In this document: one piece after another, positions 1 through 13,079 of the stretch
How the letters are laid out: each line of letters begins with the position of its first letter
Position numbering within the stretch: the first letter of the stretch is position 1
Origin: Solanum dulcamara
Taxonomy: Eukaryota; Streptophyta; Magnoliopsida; Solanales; Solanaceae
Assembly (NCBI RefSeq): GCF_947179165.1
Contig: NC_077245.1
Location: forward strand, 24,348,740-24,412,739
Length of the DNA stretch: 64,000 bases
Reading direction: 5' to 3'
Program-made: the position numbers and the translations under genes
The notes under the pieces: generated by a model
What the model was told of the DNA's origin: nothing
Database searches by the model: none
Seen by the model: only the letters and a program-made list of their open reading frames with translations

Positions 1-387
1 CATTTTTGAATGGAAGTGGGAAATGATAGCCATGGATATTATGGTGGGACTCTCTAAGACCTTGGGGGAGTATAATTTCATTTGGGTGGTGGTTGATAGA
101 TTGACAAAGTCATCTCACTTCATTACGATTAGAGTGAACTATAATGCAGAACAGTTGGCAAGAATTTATATGAAAGAGATAGCAAGGCTGCACAGGGGCC
201 CCCTTTCTATCATTTCAGACCATGGGACACAAATCACCTCTAAATTTTGGAAAAGTTGCATGAATATTTGGGTACTCAACTCACTTTCAGTACAACCTTT
301 CATCCAAAGACAAATAAACAATCGGAGAAGACCATTCAAATGTTGTAAGATATGTTGAGAGCTTGTGTGATCGACTTTGGGGGACAT
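1..387 (+). pseudogene. Ty3/gypsy integrase core fragment
   Basis: This is a piece of the retrotransposon integrase catalytic core, the enzyme that joins element cDNA to host DNA. An open stretch of about 100 codons from position 23 carries the block MDIMVGLSKT (first catalytic Asp), then IWVVVDRLTKSSHFI, an AEQLARIYMKEI block, and ISDHGTQITSKFW (second catalytic Asp). The reading frame shifts near 300-350, and the next block resumes as LRACVIDFGG in another frame. The coding similarity stops near 387, where sequence typical of an LTR interior begins. The zinc finger would lie before the window start and the chromodomain is missing. The blocks match chromovirus-type (Tekay/Del-like) integrases; clade assignment is inference. 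It is non-functional. Confidence 0.85.
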
Positions 388-1971
388 TGTACCTTTTCTG
401 GATGTTAGTGATGGTATGCATTGCATTTGTTATTCATGCTTACGTGTTTTGTGCTACAGTCCTCGTGCATGCATTAGATTTTTACCATGGTTTTCGAGAA
501 AGACTATTTTCACACTTTTAACTAGTTTAAACTGGCTTTCACGGGAGTCATACTACCTTGATCACCTTGTTAAATAATTTTCAAGATTTATGAGGCATCA
601 AAGACTTACTCTTTTTCTAATGGAAATATTAAGGCATCTGGGATTTACTTAGATTTTTTATTGACTAGTCGGTCGTCGTCGCCTTTTCCTATATTATTTG
701 GTTGTTTGTACCCTCGGTACCACTACGGGGATGATATATTTCTAAGTTTTATTTCAGGCATATACAAGATATATGGACTTCCCACATCCCTATAGGTTCC
801 CCTAGCCATGTGACAGATTGAACATGATAGGGGAGTTACATGGGTCCTACCCTGCAGGTCGAGGGTTGCGGTAGGGGTATATACTTTGTTATAAATGGCA
901 CTGGTTACAGATGGTACTAAGGATGCATAACTTTCATTCACATACATTACCTATCACCAGTATATTAATTGTTGTTTATACCTACTAGTTTTATGGGGAC
1001 TGGTTAGGTTATGGTTGCTGCTTTGTACCTAACGTGCTTATGAGGGTCAAGCTAGGGTATTGTTTGACTATATTTTGTATTCATGTGCTATTGTGCTAAT
1101 ATTTGGCTAGGTGTTGTGGTTTAAACTTATTTGATTGTTGGTGCTATTGTGTTGATAGTGTTAGATTGGCCATTAGCCTGTTTGGGTGAATAATAGTGGT
1201 TACCGCCAGTATACCCTTAGTTAGAAGACTTTTGTAGTACTTCCTTATTGTGAGTAGATTGTTGTCTTACTCTAGTTGCGTCCTTTGAACCCTCTCAATC
1301 AATGTTTTTCTCTCTTTATTTCCTTTTTCCTTAGTTCCTTTACTCCGTGTATCATGTTTCTTCATTCTCATTCCCTGCTATATCATGTTATATCTCCTGT
1401 GTAGTTACTTTTGTTGTAATTATATTATTTTTATATTGTTTATACTGGCATTATATGTGGAGATCAGTCGGCCTATGCCTACTGAATACCATTCATTTAG
1501 TACTCATACTACTATTCAGAGCCCTGCAGATCATAGTACGAGTCCTTGCCATATTTGGCTTTTATATAGAGTAGCATTTGGACTTCCAAGATTGGGGTGA
1601 GTTCTAGTGTTTGGAGTTATCAGTTTTCATCTATTTTGGCTAGGCTAGTCTTCGTGTTATATTCAAAGACAGTCTATATTCTGTATTTGTAAAAGTCTTG
1701 TACTTTTATTTTGATTAGATGCTCCATTACTTATTGAATGCTCGATTACTAACCGATGACAGATCTTGGGGATGGTTTCTTATATATACATTTGTTGATT
1801 TATCTTTCTTCTCATTGTCTTAAGCCTCTGGCTTCTTATTATTTGTCTTCCACTTTATTTTTTTTCTTCCTCTTGTTAACATTTTCCTTTTGGCTCCGGG
1901 CTAAGAGTTAGGCTTAGCTTCTGGTAGGTTGTACTAGGTTCTATCATGACCTAAGAAACTAGGCCATCAGA
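388..1971 (+). repeat. Left LTR of element A, 5'-truncated
   Basis: Sequence from about 388 aligns by eye with the second half of the LTRs of elements B (25440-27043) and C (33580-35066). Shared landmarks include a TGAGGCATCAA-type block near 591 and the end block just before the PBS. The first roughly 2 kb of the LTR is missing, replaced by the integrase fragment. Small open frames within it look like chance. Confidence 0.75.
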
Positions 1972-1974
1972 AAT

Positions 1975-1986
1975 TGGTATCAGAGT
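1975..1986 (+). other. Primer binding site of element A
   Basis: TGGTATCAGAGT lies 3 bases after the LTR end. It matches the plant initiator-Met tRNA 3' end complement (TGGTATCAGAGC) except for the last base. Confidence 0.75.
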
Positions 1987-2179
1987 TTTAGGTTGACCGC
2001 CATCGTTTATATGAGAAAAAATTACTGTTAGAGTCTCGCAGATTGATTTGGAGATGTCCATATCCTATCTTTGGAAGGCTATAGGGAATTCTTAGGAAAT
2101 TTTATTCTTGACTCCTTATTATGTGTTTTCACTTTGAATAACCTCCAAAACTGATTCTTTGAAATACATTCTCTCTTAG

Positions 2180-3200
2180 ATGGATTGCATGAGGTTTTGG
2201 AGGATTTCTCGAGTGGTCCAGGCATACCCCTACATTATTCCCTATGGATCAAGTGAGTTAGGAGTTCATCAGAGGGTTGTCTTTGCCACTACATTTGGCA
2301 TAAAAGCTTTTGATAGCAGCTGGGTCTACCTTTCTCCAAGTTGTTATTCATGTAAGGGCCATGGAGAAGGTGTGCCTAGAGACTTATAGAGATAGTGGCA
2401 AATGGCCTCTACATTAATACAATGGTAATAGCATTCCATTTTGAGGTGAATATCAGCTCAGGAAAGGTCATCTTCTTTGTCGACCTATCAAGCCTATAGC
2501 GATAGCAACCCAGGTTTAAGGAGGTCTCAAGGTTGGTTATGGTACCCGTACTGCATAGAGTTCAGGCTTGAGTTCTTGGGGTTTGCATTCTAAACATTTA
2601 GGTCATGGGGTCCCTTTTATTGTAGCTAGGTATTCACAGTAGGACTCATTTAGTGGGGCGTGATATGAGTTTAGTATGCAAGATCATTATGTTAGAGATT
2701 TTACTATGATCATACATCACTGGAGATAGGCATAGAGGGTTAAGGCCCTTGGGCCCCAGTACAGTCATCTAAAGGTGGTCCTAGGGTGTTGGAGGTGGTC
2801 CATAATTTATTTGAGGTATCTAGGGTAGTTTATCGCATTCTTCACGTCAAGCTTCAATCCTTAAGGGTTGCTATGATTGTGGATAGTTTGACTATTGGCC
2901 GAGGGAGTGATCTAGGTGAGAGCTTATCATCCATACCTTATCTATATTTATTTCTCCCCAGGCTAGGGTTGTCAGAACATGTCGCATGTATGGAGAGTTA
3001 GGTCAATAATCTAGAGAGTGTCACTAGTGTAGGACCAATATATGGTTTGTCCAGCCAGGTCAGTAGCATGGGTTTATGCCATATCTAGTCAGAGGTGGTG
3101 CTCAGAGTGTTGGTGATGGTGCTTCAAATTTTCAAGCTAAGGTCAGTCATGATCCATTCCATGCTCCTATAGGCCGGCCAGAGGCTAAGGCTCTAAGTAT
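2180..3200 (+). pseudogene. Decayed gag of element A
   Basis: Gag would encode the structural capsid/nucleocapsid protein of the element. The start ATG-GAT at 2180 is at the position equivalent to 27252 in B and 35273 in C. A recognisable capsid block appears near 2280-2390 (a TFGIKAFDSSWVYLS-like stretch matching the capsid block of B). The zinc-knuckle equivalent lies at about 2980-3021, but only its first and last cysteines remain: the second Cys is Tyr, the His is Gln, and a stop follows it. The region ends with an RPEA block near 3180 that in autonomous relatives sits just before protease. Stops and frameshifts are scattered throughout. Confidence 0.65.
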
Positions 3201-5001
3201 CGATTGTATTTGTGCAATTTTCTTATTTTGACATTTATTGTTTATATTGTATGGTTTTAAGGCCACACATGCCTATTTGACTTATTATTCATTTTATGTC
3301 TATTATGGCAGCGTTATTTGGACTTGTGTGTATGTGTTTTAGTTCCAAAGTTGATTTTATAGTAGTGAATAACTAGGTCGAGTTTCTATGTTAAGAACTA
3401 ATGGTTGAGCAACTCCTCGTGCATTTGCCTTGGTGGTTTGTTATGAGTTTACGGTCGGGCTAATTAGCTTTTTATTTTTGTCTCTCTTTCCATTTGCTTT
3501 TGGGTGATGCCGATCCTTGTTAGATATGTGGCTAGACCAGTTTTATTAGTTATAGAAGTTATTGTCCTGTTGTACCTAGTCGGCTTAGAATGTTGCCTTA
3601 GTTGCGTGTCTTCATTTTGGATTAGTGGTTTGGAGTTGGTGGTTGTTGGATTTATGAGAAGGGTAGTATAATCTGTCATGGTGTTGTTATAGATGGGGGT
3701 TGTTGCTTCCCTCTCTTGCCTTAAGTTTCTTCTCAACTCCTAAAGTTGTGTAGTGGTGGCTCACACTTTGAATCTATCTGTCTATTCTATTTATAGAGGA
3801 CTTGGTGTTTGTTGTGACTCGCTCATTCAGTCTCTTTAAATTATCTCTTTTGATGGTTTTGGTGCTTGTCGATGACTTATTGGAATTTTGGAAGTGTGAT
3901 TCTTTGTTATACCTTGTTACTATTGCGGTTGGTTCTCTACAGTTATTTTGGTAACTCTCGAGGTTTTGTTTGTGATTTAGAGTTAGAATAGTGTATTTCT
4001 TTGGTGGCTTCAGACTTTAACATCCATTAGAAGATGGAAAGTCACTTAAAAGGTTGATCTACAGGATGAGATCAAAGTAATTAGTGGATTATATGATTTG
4101 GAATTTGTTGAGGATGTGAGGCACGCTTTGGGTCTATTCCATAGCTTGTGGTGTTCGTTGATGTGAGTTGGTGCCCTTGGACCTTTATCGATTGATTAAC
4201 GATATGTATACACCGCCTACTAGCTTGGTTTCACTTAGATTGGGGGTTGTTGGCTCAGCTTTGTAGCGGCGGAGTAGTTTGAAGGCTTATTATCTTGGTT
4301 TTTCAAAAATTGCCCTTGGTAAGAGAAGGTCACTAGATTTGGTCTCAGTGTAGCCTTGTTTCTTGTTGGGCAATCGTCCTTTGGAGTAGAGTGGTTGGTT
4401 TTAGATGGTTATGGTTTAGTTGGGTTTGCTAGTTTTGGGAGTCGGAGTTGGATTTTGGGCTTTGTCCTGAGTTGATTTCCCTATTTTAGCAGTTATCATT
4501 CCCCAATATTCAGGTGGAGCATGTATTTCATCTAGGGTTGTGTTGTATGGGCTTGTAGGCCGAATTCAGATGGTGTTGGAGATGTTCAGGATAGCTATGG
4601 ACTAACAGAATTCTCTTTGTGGCTAGAAGATATTGGATTTGAAGCATAAGGTGGGTATTTCTATTTGGGAGTTGAATTGCATTTGTCTCTCTGGTGTGGT
4701 TCCTATTTTTGGTGGTTTTGGGGTGGTATTTGTTTTATCAGATGAATCTGGTGCTTTCAGTCAAGTTCAGGTTAGTTGGGCGAGAGTTGGAGCCCAAAAG
4801 GAATTGGAGGAGTTTTTGGAGCTTTAAAGTGAACTTGAGATTTTTTTCTCTAAGCCCAATTCTATGTTGGAAATGTTTGATCCATAAGGGTGTCTAGGGT
4901 CTAGAGGCACATGCAGGACTTGTAGCTTCGTCTCTTCATGACTTCAGACTGTAACTGTCCTATAACTTTCGCGGACAAAAGTCATTTTTAGTAGTGGATA
5001 T
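3201..5001 (+). other. Non-coding internal region of element A
   Basis: About 1.8 kb between the gag remnant and the right LTR. The first 480 bases align by eye with 28470-29295 in B, and scattered blocks align with 36190-36960 in C. No protease DSG/DTG, RT YxDD or integrase motif is seen on either strand. Open frames at 4633-4897 match nothing I recognise and probably arise by chance. Confidence 0.55.
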
Positions 5002-7363
5002 TATAATGACCCTCCAGGTCATTTCATCTATTTTCAATCTTTTCAGCATTTAGAGATTTTTAGTTGAAACCCCAAGTTATTTATGACTTATTGGGACTGA
5101 AGTTCAGTTGTTGGATCGTTCATTTGGACATAGTACAAGTTTTTGTGTTTTGGAGATCTTAAATTTTAGATGGTTGACTTCGGTCAAAATGCCAGAAAGA
5201 TGGTCTCAAAATGCAATTCTGATGGTTCTGTAAGCTTTTGAATGTCAAGTATGATCTAGAATGACCCTTTTATGTGGGTCTCGAGGCTTCCGAGCTTATT
5301 TCGAGCGTCCTTGTGAAAGTTGGCTTAAAATGACGCTTGGGCATGGTACCCGCTTTTTGTCGAGATGACCTCATTTAGAAGTTTTGACATCATCATTGAG
5401 TTGAGAACGATGAATTTAATGGGGTAGATTAGTTTATTTGCATGGGATTATGAATTAATCCCGAGTACCCCATCATAGATTGTGCCCTAGACACATTAAC
5501 AATACGTCATAGCTGTATATTTTTATCTATATCATTTTTTAAATGCATACATTTAGCCATATTCATCATCTAACGGTCGGTAAGCTCCTGACGTCTCTCT
5601 CCATCTTCTTGTAACGGATGCTATGCAGAATCTTCTTATAACGGATGCTAAGGCTCTGCAATAGGAGGTGTTGTGGGTTCACCAGGGTTGAAAACCCCTT
5701 CATGCAACTCAACTATTGCAGGCTCCAAAAGTCCTTCGCATTTGTAGGCCCTTTGGCTGCATTCACAAAGACCCTGTTTGGTTGGCTACTATGTTCGCGG
5801 GCCAGGCACCGCATTCACAAAGTTATGGGATTCGACACTCCACATTTGTATAGGCCTTGCCGCATTCACAAGGGTATTGTGGGTCTATTCTCCGCATTTA
5901 TGGACCTCTCTCTCGGCATTCACGGAGGTTATTTTACCTCGTCTATTTATTAAGACCAGTGATAGATTTCAGCTCACTCTTAAATATTCCAACTTCAATT
6001 TCTTAAGTTAGGGGTGTCCGATTTGGGTGATTTCAATTCCGTTGTGTCCTAGATGTTTGAGGCATCGCGTTGGAGTGTTCAGAGGTTGCCAAGGAATGCA
6101 GTGTAGAGGTAATTTCTTGCTCAAAGGGCTATCCAACCCTCTTTTCTTGTAAAATTAATTGCATGGGTTGATTGCTCCCTTTTTGAGCATCAAATGTTGT
6201 TCCATTTTGGGTCACAAGCACAATAATTTAAAATAAACCTTTTGACAAAGCCGATTCTGGGATTTCCAATGCAGTCCCCTAATTTCATTTAAGATTGAAT
6301 TTTGGATCCTTCTTTGATTATTGCAAATTTGGTGTTGAAATATCCGTAATGACATTGTAATCGATATTTGTTAATGTGGAAGCAATTAGAGGTGATTCGG
6401 AAGTAGAAAGCTTCAATTTGTTAGATTTAAAGCGTGCATGATCGATTTTGAGGTAGGCTATGGTCTGCTGTCTTGATGGAGCTTTATTAGATTACTTTTA
6501 GTGTGATTTACATGTGATGTAAGTTTGTACTTGTTGTGTATTAGAATTTCTTCCCCCTATTCTATATTTTCTTGATTCTCGTAGAAGCATTGGGTTTATT
6601 GTTGGTGATAGATCCTTAATTTAGATTATGTCCTTACTTCTAGTATGACTTGGCATGATTATCCTTATTAGGATTGATATTGGTGGACTTAGGTTAGATT
6701 TGAGCCTTAGATGTCTTAGAATATATTTTGGTACCCTTGAGAATGTGTTTCGATGCCCCTGTATCTAGGTGTGGCTTCTAGTAGGTATTGTTTTGGATGA
6801 TGTATGTTTTACTAATTCTTGAGACCTTAGTGGATTGATATGGCCGTAGGTTTGGCTTCACTGTGCCGGTTGTGAGCTGGAAAAACATGTTTGGGGTAAG
6901 GTATCATATTTTGAGTTTTCTTCCCCTTTTTTATTTTGAGATACTTCTTGTTTCCTTCTCTTTATGGTTAGCAGTAGGCTTGTGATGCTTTATTGAGCTT
7001 TTGTTATATTGTTGGGTTTGAGGCTGTGGTGAGTTTCTAGCATTTGGAGTTATTGATTTTCCTCTATTTCGGCTAGGCTAGTGTTTATGTTGTATTCAGA
7101 GATGGTCTATACTTATTATGTATTTATAATAGCCTTGTACTCTTATTTTGGTTTGATGCTCGATTAGTGACTGATGCTAGGTTTTAAGGACGGTTTCTTA
7201 TATTTACTTTTGTTGATTTATCTTTCTTTGCATTTCCTTAAGACCCTTGCTTCTTATTATTTGTATTCCGCTTGATAGCTTATTGTTTCTAGCTCAATGT
7301 TAGGTTTACCTACTGGTTGGTTGTAGTAGTTGCCAACATGACCTATGAAATTGGGTCGTGACA
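5002..7363 (+). repeat. Right LTR of element A
   Basis: It starts TATAATGACCCTCCAGGTCA (family start TGTAATGACC) and ends GGTCGTGACA. Compared with B's LTR, a segment of about 1.3 kb (25392-26697 in B) is absent at about 7036. That missing part is the part retained in A's own left LTR, so the two A LTRs overlap only over their last 330-370 bp. A stretch at 5750-5940 has repeated GCATTCACAAAG-like units. Confidence 0.8.
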
Positions 7364-8252
7364 ACATTTCTTTTGTTAGTGTTCATTATTCGGTTCTTCT
7401 ACTTCTATCCTTAATAATATCATGTTAGTATATGATATGTTGTGATGCTATCATTGAGATATAACTTGATTGTACATCAATGGTTGTAGGAAATTTAATG
7501 ATACCATAGCAGTATATGAATATATGAAAATAGTTCTTAATGAAATAGTCAGGACATGATATGTTGTGATAGTATCAATTAGAAATGAGTTGGTTTTACA
7601 TGAATGGTTGTAGAAAACCTTAATGATACTATAGAAGTATATAAATATATTTTTATGGTATCATTAATGAATGAGTAGTTTTGTAAATGAATGAAGGAAG
7701 GAAAACTTAGTGCTACCACAACACTATATTCATATATTGTGATGGTATTATAAATGATTGGAGGAGTATCACCAATAGATGAAATAGTCCTTAATGATAC
7801 CATGTTAGTATATGATATGTTGTAATGATATCATTGAGAAATTATGACTTCCTCTCTTGAAAGGCTACTCATTAGTCAATGATATCATGTTATTATATAT
7901 ATATATATATATATATAATGTATTAGTATCATTTAGGAATGAGTTGATTGTACATGAATGAATGTAGAAAATCTTAATGATACCATAGCACTATTCATAG
8001 CAGTAGTTTTGTGAATAAATTGATGAAAGGAACCTTAGTGCTCCCACAATAGTATATTCACATACTGTGATGGTATCATACATGATTTGAGGAGCGTTAC
8101 AGATTATATGAAATAATTCTTAATGAGACCATGTCAGTATATGATGGTATCATGGAGTCGCTTAAGGATTGAAATAGATATCAATGATACTATGACAGTA
8201 TATAGATATACTATGGTGATATCATTATGAACTGAAGCAACCCCAATGATAA
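7364..8252. repeat. Degenerate AT-rich tandem repeat, left part
   Basis: Imperfect units carry blocks such as ATGATACCATAGCAGTATAT, GATATGTTGTGATG and GTGATGGTATCAT. Matching blocks recur at spacings of about 123, 256, 329 and 379 bp, suggesting a composite unit of roughly 330-380 bp made of related sub-units near 120 bp. Short open frames on both strands are by-products. The array is cut at 8252 by element F and resumes at 19267. The first about 50 bases do not show the repeat clearly. Confidence 0.7.
7894..7918. repeat. (AT)n microsatellite
   Basis: Uninterrupted AT dinucleotides within the tandem repeat array. Confidence 0.9.
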
Positions 8253-11070
8253 TGTCACGACAAATCCGGGTGTGATGACATTTATCCTTTCCCACCAGAC
8301 AAGTAAGCCTAAAACTCAACATTTGTGGAAAATAATACGGAAACAGTTTAAGTAGATAGATAAATATACAAAAGCGGAAGTCTTAGTCAACTACAATACC
8401 TTCAAAGAACTGCTTATCTTATGCACAAGCCTCTACTATAAAAGAAATGGAAATAAATATAAGTCTCAATATCTTTGTCACTCCAATAGAACTAAGTACA
8501 ATAAAAGGAAAACAAGGCTATCGCCGGTATCGAACAACTACCACTCTAGTAGCCTTACACTGGACTTGGATGAAGGAGATGAAACAAAGTCACTTTCTGG
8601 GCTCGTGACCTACTCAAGTGTAGATAGAAAGGAGTGAGTACCAAACAACTCGGTACTCAGCAAGCCAACTAATAAACTCAAGTAAATCTAACAGATACTA
8701 GAACTCTTTTCCTCTCAACCGAACCTCCTCAACTACAACCTGGACAGAAATCAGTCCAATCTACTCTACACAGTTCATATAGCAAATAGATCATTATAGC
8801 TCAATAGTTCCGAATAAGTCACATTTGTTCCAAATAGATCAATCACAGAAACACAAGGGGCATATACACAACTTCACGATGAAACATAAGATGTAATGTG
8901 ATGTCACATAGGATGATACATGTCTATCCTATTGGTACACAACTGCTGAATCTCAGTCCGAAACCCATGGGGGACTCTATGTCCATGCATAATCCATAGA
9001 CGTGTGGTCTAGTCCATTCTCTCTCATAGATGGTTCCGCCATTGATGTAACGCCCAATCCCTATTTCCTCTCAATATGAATCCGCAGAACTATTTTTCAT
9101 TGGCATAAGTATCAATCTACCATCACTAGTTTCCATTGACATAAGTATCAATCGAGTCTCATCATAGTGTTGTAGGACCATATCAAATAAGACTGATCAC
9201 ACAAATAATGAGAAATGATAGTGCCCACAGTCACAACGCAATTCATATCAATGCAATTCGAGTCACACTATCAATAATATATCAACATCAACAAGTACAT
9301 AATTTACATCATTATGAGTCATCAAATTTACATTTCATTATCCCTTTATCAAAATTAAGATCAATCGGTGAGAAAGTATTTCCAAGTCAATTTCCATAAT
9401 CAATAATGAGCAAGTGACAAATTCATCAATTTCATAATCACATTTATGCTATCATAGCATTTCATCAAGTTCATGTCAAGTTCAATTCAAGGAATTTATA
9501 TTTTCGATCAACATCCATAGCACACATAGTCCTTTTATTACCCTGATCTTTCATTAGGCACAATTCATATGATTATTATCCCAGACCTTATTCCCTTTTT
9601 ACCCCAACATATATATGAAAGGAAGTTCAAGTAATCTACAAGAATTATGGAGTTTTAGAAATTCACTTCCCTTAATCAATTTTCGATCAATCAAGTAATT
9701 GAGCCTTTCCTTTCTGAATAGCCTCCAACTCACCACAATCTAGCCAAATTATGATTCAGAATCAACGTAGGAGTCTAACGACACCAAAAATACAAAATTC
9801 GGGAAAAAAGTCAAAATGGCTCAAAAATCTAATTTTGGAAATAAGGTTTAATTCTGGAAATTTTTGCATAAATAGTTGTCCAAAGCATTTGGAAACCAAC
9901 GGTGAAAACCATTTCAAAAATGGGGTTGAAATCAGTTCATAACCCAAATTTTACAAAACTCCATGTTATTGATGAAAACCCAATTTCTTTAATTCAAAAT
10001 CCCCAATTTGATGTTAAAATTAATGAATAATCATTGGATTATTAAGGATACAAGTTAAAATAACTTTCCCAAGAGATTCTACACAAAAATCCTCTTACAA
10101 TTCGCCTATGCCAAGCTCAAGAACTCAAAAATGGAATAAAAGACATATTTCTTGATTTTTTGAAAGGTCATTGTTCAGCTATATTTTTACCCTCCGTGAT
10201 CGCGGCTCACTGTACCCACGAATATGGAGGTCAAACCCATGCTTTATCATGGACGCAGTGGGGCTCTGCAAACACGATTGTCAAAGGATTAGGCTTTCGT
10301 TAATTTGATCGAGCTCCCACGAACGTGAAGGCTAAGGACTGAGTCTTCCGCAATTGCAACTCTTGACTCCACGAACGCAAAGCACAAGGACTTGCATCAG
10401 TTGACAACAACTTCACATAAATACCAAGTCACGGAATAGAACCTCGAGATTTATTCGGAATTCCTTGCATACAAAACATAGATGCTACCCTACTAAATTC
10501 GATGTTCCAAACTTAATAAAACCATTGGAATTCTAATTCGAGGTCTCCTTAACCCAATATTTGATAAGTCGTAATTAAACTAACTTTAGGCCTCAAAAAG
10601 TCAAATCACGCTCGGGACCTCTAAAAATTCAATCAAAACCACTCCTAACCCTAAAATCACCTCTAAATCCAACGAAATCATCAAAATCCCATTCTGAGTA
10701 TCAGAACTATGAAAGTTGACCAAAGTCAACTCTAGAATCAAAATTTCAATAATTTTAAATTCAAGGCCTCAAATCCATGATATAGCTCCAAATCTGATTT
10801 CATCAACTATCCTAGACAAGATTTCATATTTTGGAGCTAATGGAATCAACGAAATTCTTTTCCGAGACCCAAAACTCCGAATGACCCCAAGTACCATGTT
10901 TAAATAATTTAAGCTTCTAAAACTCAACACTTTCTAAAAATCTTGAATTTTCACTGAATTTCTCACAACCAATTTCGAATACCGATCAAACATGACTCGA
11001 GACAACTACAGAAAGAGGTAAAATTGTCATTTTACAAAAAATATCAAAAATGACCTTCAGGGTCATTACA
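8253..11070 (-). repeat. 3' LTR of element F
   Basis: It is 2818 bp long, bounded by TGTCACGAC and GGTCATTACA (minus-strand TG...CA termini). It aligns by eye in order with 14815-19266, apart from the LINE insertion there. The small open frames within it are not genes. Confidence 0.85.
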
Positions 11071-11103
11071 TCATCCACCACTAAAAATTATGTTCGTCCT
11101 CGA

Positions 11104-11320
11104 ACATAAAGTAAAAGTAAGTACCTGGAACCTAAAAATGTCGGGATATTGGGCCCGCATTGGCATTCTCTAAGTAATAACTCCAGGCCATTGGTGCTCA
11201 CACTTGACCTATTGACAGGTCAAACAATTGGACACAAACTCTACAATGTCCCTCTTCATACCATACCACCAGTAGTGCTGACTAAGGTCATGATACATCT
11301 TTTGTCTCTCTCGGGTGAAT
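11104..11320 (-). pseudogene. Integrase zinc-finger remnant of element F
   Basis: Reading the minus strand gives KMYHDLSQHYWWYGMKRDI, then an FVSNCLTCQ block. This is the H2C2 zinc-binding module that starts gypsy integrase; the second His (YHDL) and the CX2C pair are visible. Coding similarity stops within about 150 bases, directly before the usual pre-LTR sequence ending near 11071. The catalytic core and chromodomain are therefore deleted. Confidence 0.75.
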
Positions 11321-11639
11321 AAAATATCAAGAACAATGGGCTTTCTCTAGAATCAATCTAATCAAATCACCTACCTTGGGTACACAAATCCTGCCCTCGA
11401 TCCTCAAAACACCATTTTAATAAATTCCAGCCTCCTTGGCTTCACCCATCAACAACTTGTCTCTAATAAGACAACTTCTCATCATCAAATTATCACTCCC
11501 GAATCTGCTCAAGTAATAAAGAAAGAGCCTCAATAAAAGAAAAAAACCTCTACTCTACTTAGAAACCCGCAAACAAACAAAGTTGTTGGCTAGCCTCTAA
11601 ACATCCCTAGTCAAGTGCCTCTTATCAACACTAATTGTG

Positions 11640-12150
11640 GCGAGACACCCCATACTAGTAGTCTTCCTACTGAAAGCATCAGCCATAACATTGGCCTTCC
11701 CAGATGATACAAGATAGTCATATCATAGTCCTTTAGTAGCTCAATCCATCTATGCTATATCAAGTTCAGATCCCTTTGACTGTAGATGTACTGAAGACTC
11801 GGTGATCAGTGAATACCTCACAGTGTACACCATACAAGAAATGACACCATAGCTTCAACACAAACACCACTACCGCTAACTCTAAATTGTGAGTAGGGTA
11901 GTTCTTCTCATGAGCCTTCAATTGTCTAGAAGCATAGGAAGCTACCTTCCCCTTCTGCATCAACACTCCTCTTAAACTAACTTTGAAAGCATCACAACAC
12001 ACGGTGAAGTCCACTTCCTCCTCGGTTAAGGTTAAAATAGGAGCTATAGTTAATAAAGTCTTGAGCTTTTGGAAGCTCACCTCACACTCATCGGATCAGT
12101 GAAAATATACTATCTTCTGAGTCAGTCTAGTCAATGGAGCCACAATAGTA
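11640..12150 (-). pseudogene. RNase H domain of element F
   Basis: RNase H degrades the RNA strand during reverse transcription. The open part (12080-11766) shows [20 protein letters not shown] (first catalytic Asp), [32 protein letters not shown] (catalytic Glu) and VFTDHR (third Asp). The C-terminal block with an ANVMADAFSRKT-like motif continues in another frame near 11640-11760. It is preceded by the RT C-terminal segment. The frame breaks make it inactive. Confidence 0.85.
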
Positions 12151-12206
12151 GAGTATCCATGCATGAAGCATCTGTAATAACCAACCAACCCCATAAAAAT
12201 CCAAAT

Positions 12207-12950
12207 CTAAATAGGGGAAGTAGGTCTAGTCCAGCATTTAACTACCTTAATCTTGGCCGAATCCACCCTAATACCCATCTTTGATATCATGTGTCCCAGA
12301 AATGCCATAGAATTAAGCCAAAACTCATATTTGGATAACTTTGCATATAAATTTTGCTCTCTCAATTTCTGAAGCATCGATCTTAAATGACAAACATGAT
12401 CCTTCTTGATCTTAGAATACATCAATATATCATTATGAAATCAATCACCAAGAAGTCTAGATACGAATGAAACACCCTGTTAATCAACTCTATGAATGTT
12501 GTTGGGGCGTTAGTCAACCCAAAAGACATAGCCAAGAACTCGTAATGATAATACGGGGTCCGAAAAACTGTCTTGGGAATATCCGATGGCCTAATCCTCA
12601 GTTAATGGTACCCAGATCTCAAGTTAAACTTAGAGAACAAAGCCGCTCCCTAAAGCTGGTCAAAAACATTAATACGAGGAAGGGGATGTTTGTTCTTGAT
12701 AGTCACCTTGTTCAACTGTCTATAATAAATACACATCCTCATAGACCCATAATTCTTCTTCACGAATAGAATCGGTGTACCCCAAGGTGACATATTAGGG
12801 AGAATAAACCCCTTACTTAACAAATCCTGCAATTGATCCTCTTTTAGCTCAGCTGGAGACATGAGATATAGAGGAATAAAAATGGACTTAGTGCCCGGGT
12901 CCAAGTCAATATCAATATGGAGGAATAGAAATAGACTTAGTGCCCGACTC
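12207..12950 (-). pseudogene. Reverse transcriptase domain of element F
   Basis: RT copies element RNA into DNA. The N-terminal part is open (12904-12650): [51 protein letters not shown]. The palm continues with a [19 protein letters not shown] block near 12500-12570. The active-site region near 12410-12440 has lost a base in the FxDDIL motif, leaving Asn-Asp at the catalytic pair and a frame change. The thumb resumes in an open frame (12425-12207) with LYAKLSKYEFWL and FLGHMISKMGI. The element cannot make active RT. Confidence 0.88.
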
Positions 12951-13079
12951 TAAGTCAATAACATAGTTAATATCCCTATCCGGAGGAACTCCCAGAAGAT
13001 CAGACGCGAAGACATCGGTGAACTCTTTAACCACTAGAATAGACTCTATAGGAGGTTACTCAATGCTAGTATCCCAAAT

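Larger units (their letters stand above)
388..7363 (+). mobile_element. Non-autonomous Ty3/gypsy element A (gag remnant, no pol)
   Basis: Element A reads: 5'-truncated left LTR (388-1971), PBS, decayed gag (2180 to about 3200), about 1.8 kb of non-coding DNA, and right LTR (5002-7363). Its LTR sequence is shared along its length with elements B and C. No protease, RT, RNase H or integrase motif is seen between gag and the right LTR. The last internal bases (about 4970-5001) still resemble the usual 3' end of gypsy pol regions just before the LTR. The same gag-then-noncoding plan recurs in B and C, so it is probably a property of the family and not random loss. No target duplication can be read because the left end is missing. 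Confidence 0.75.

Noticed and set aside
1975..1986. tRNA-Met gene at TGGTATCAGAGC sites
   Set aside because: Only the 12-base PBS is present after each LTR; no cloverleaf or A/B boxes.
5645..6011. 102-codon open frame as a gene
   Set aside because: Covers LTR short repeats (GCATTCACAAAG-type); not conserved in frame in B or C.
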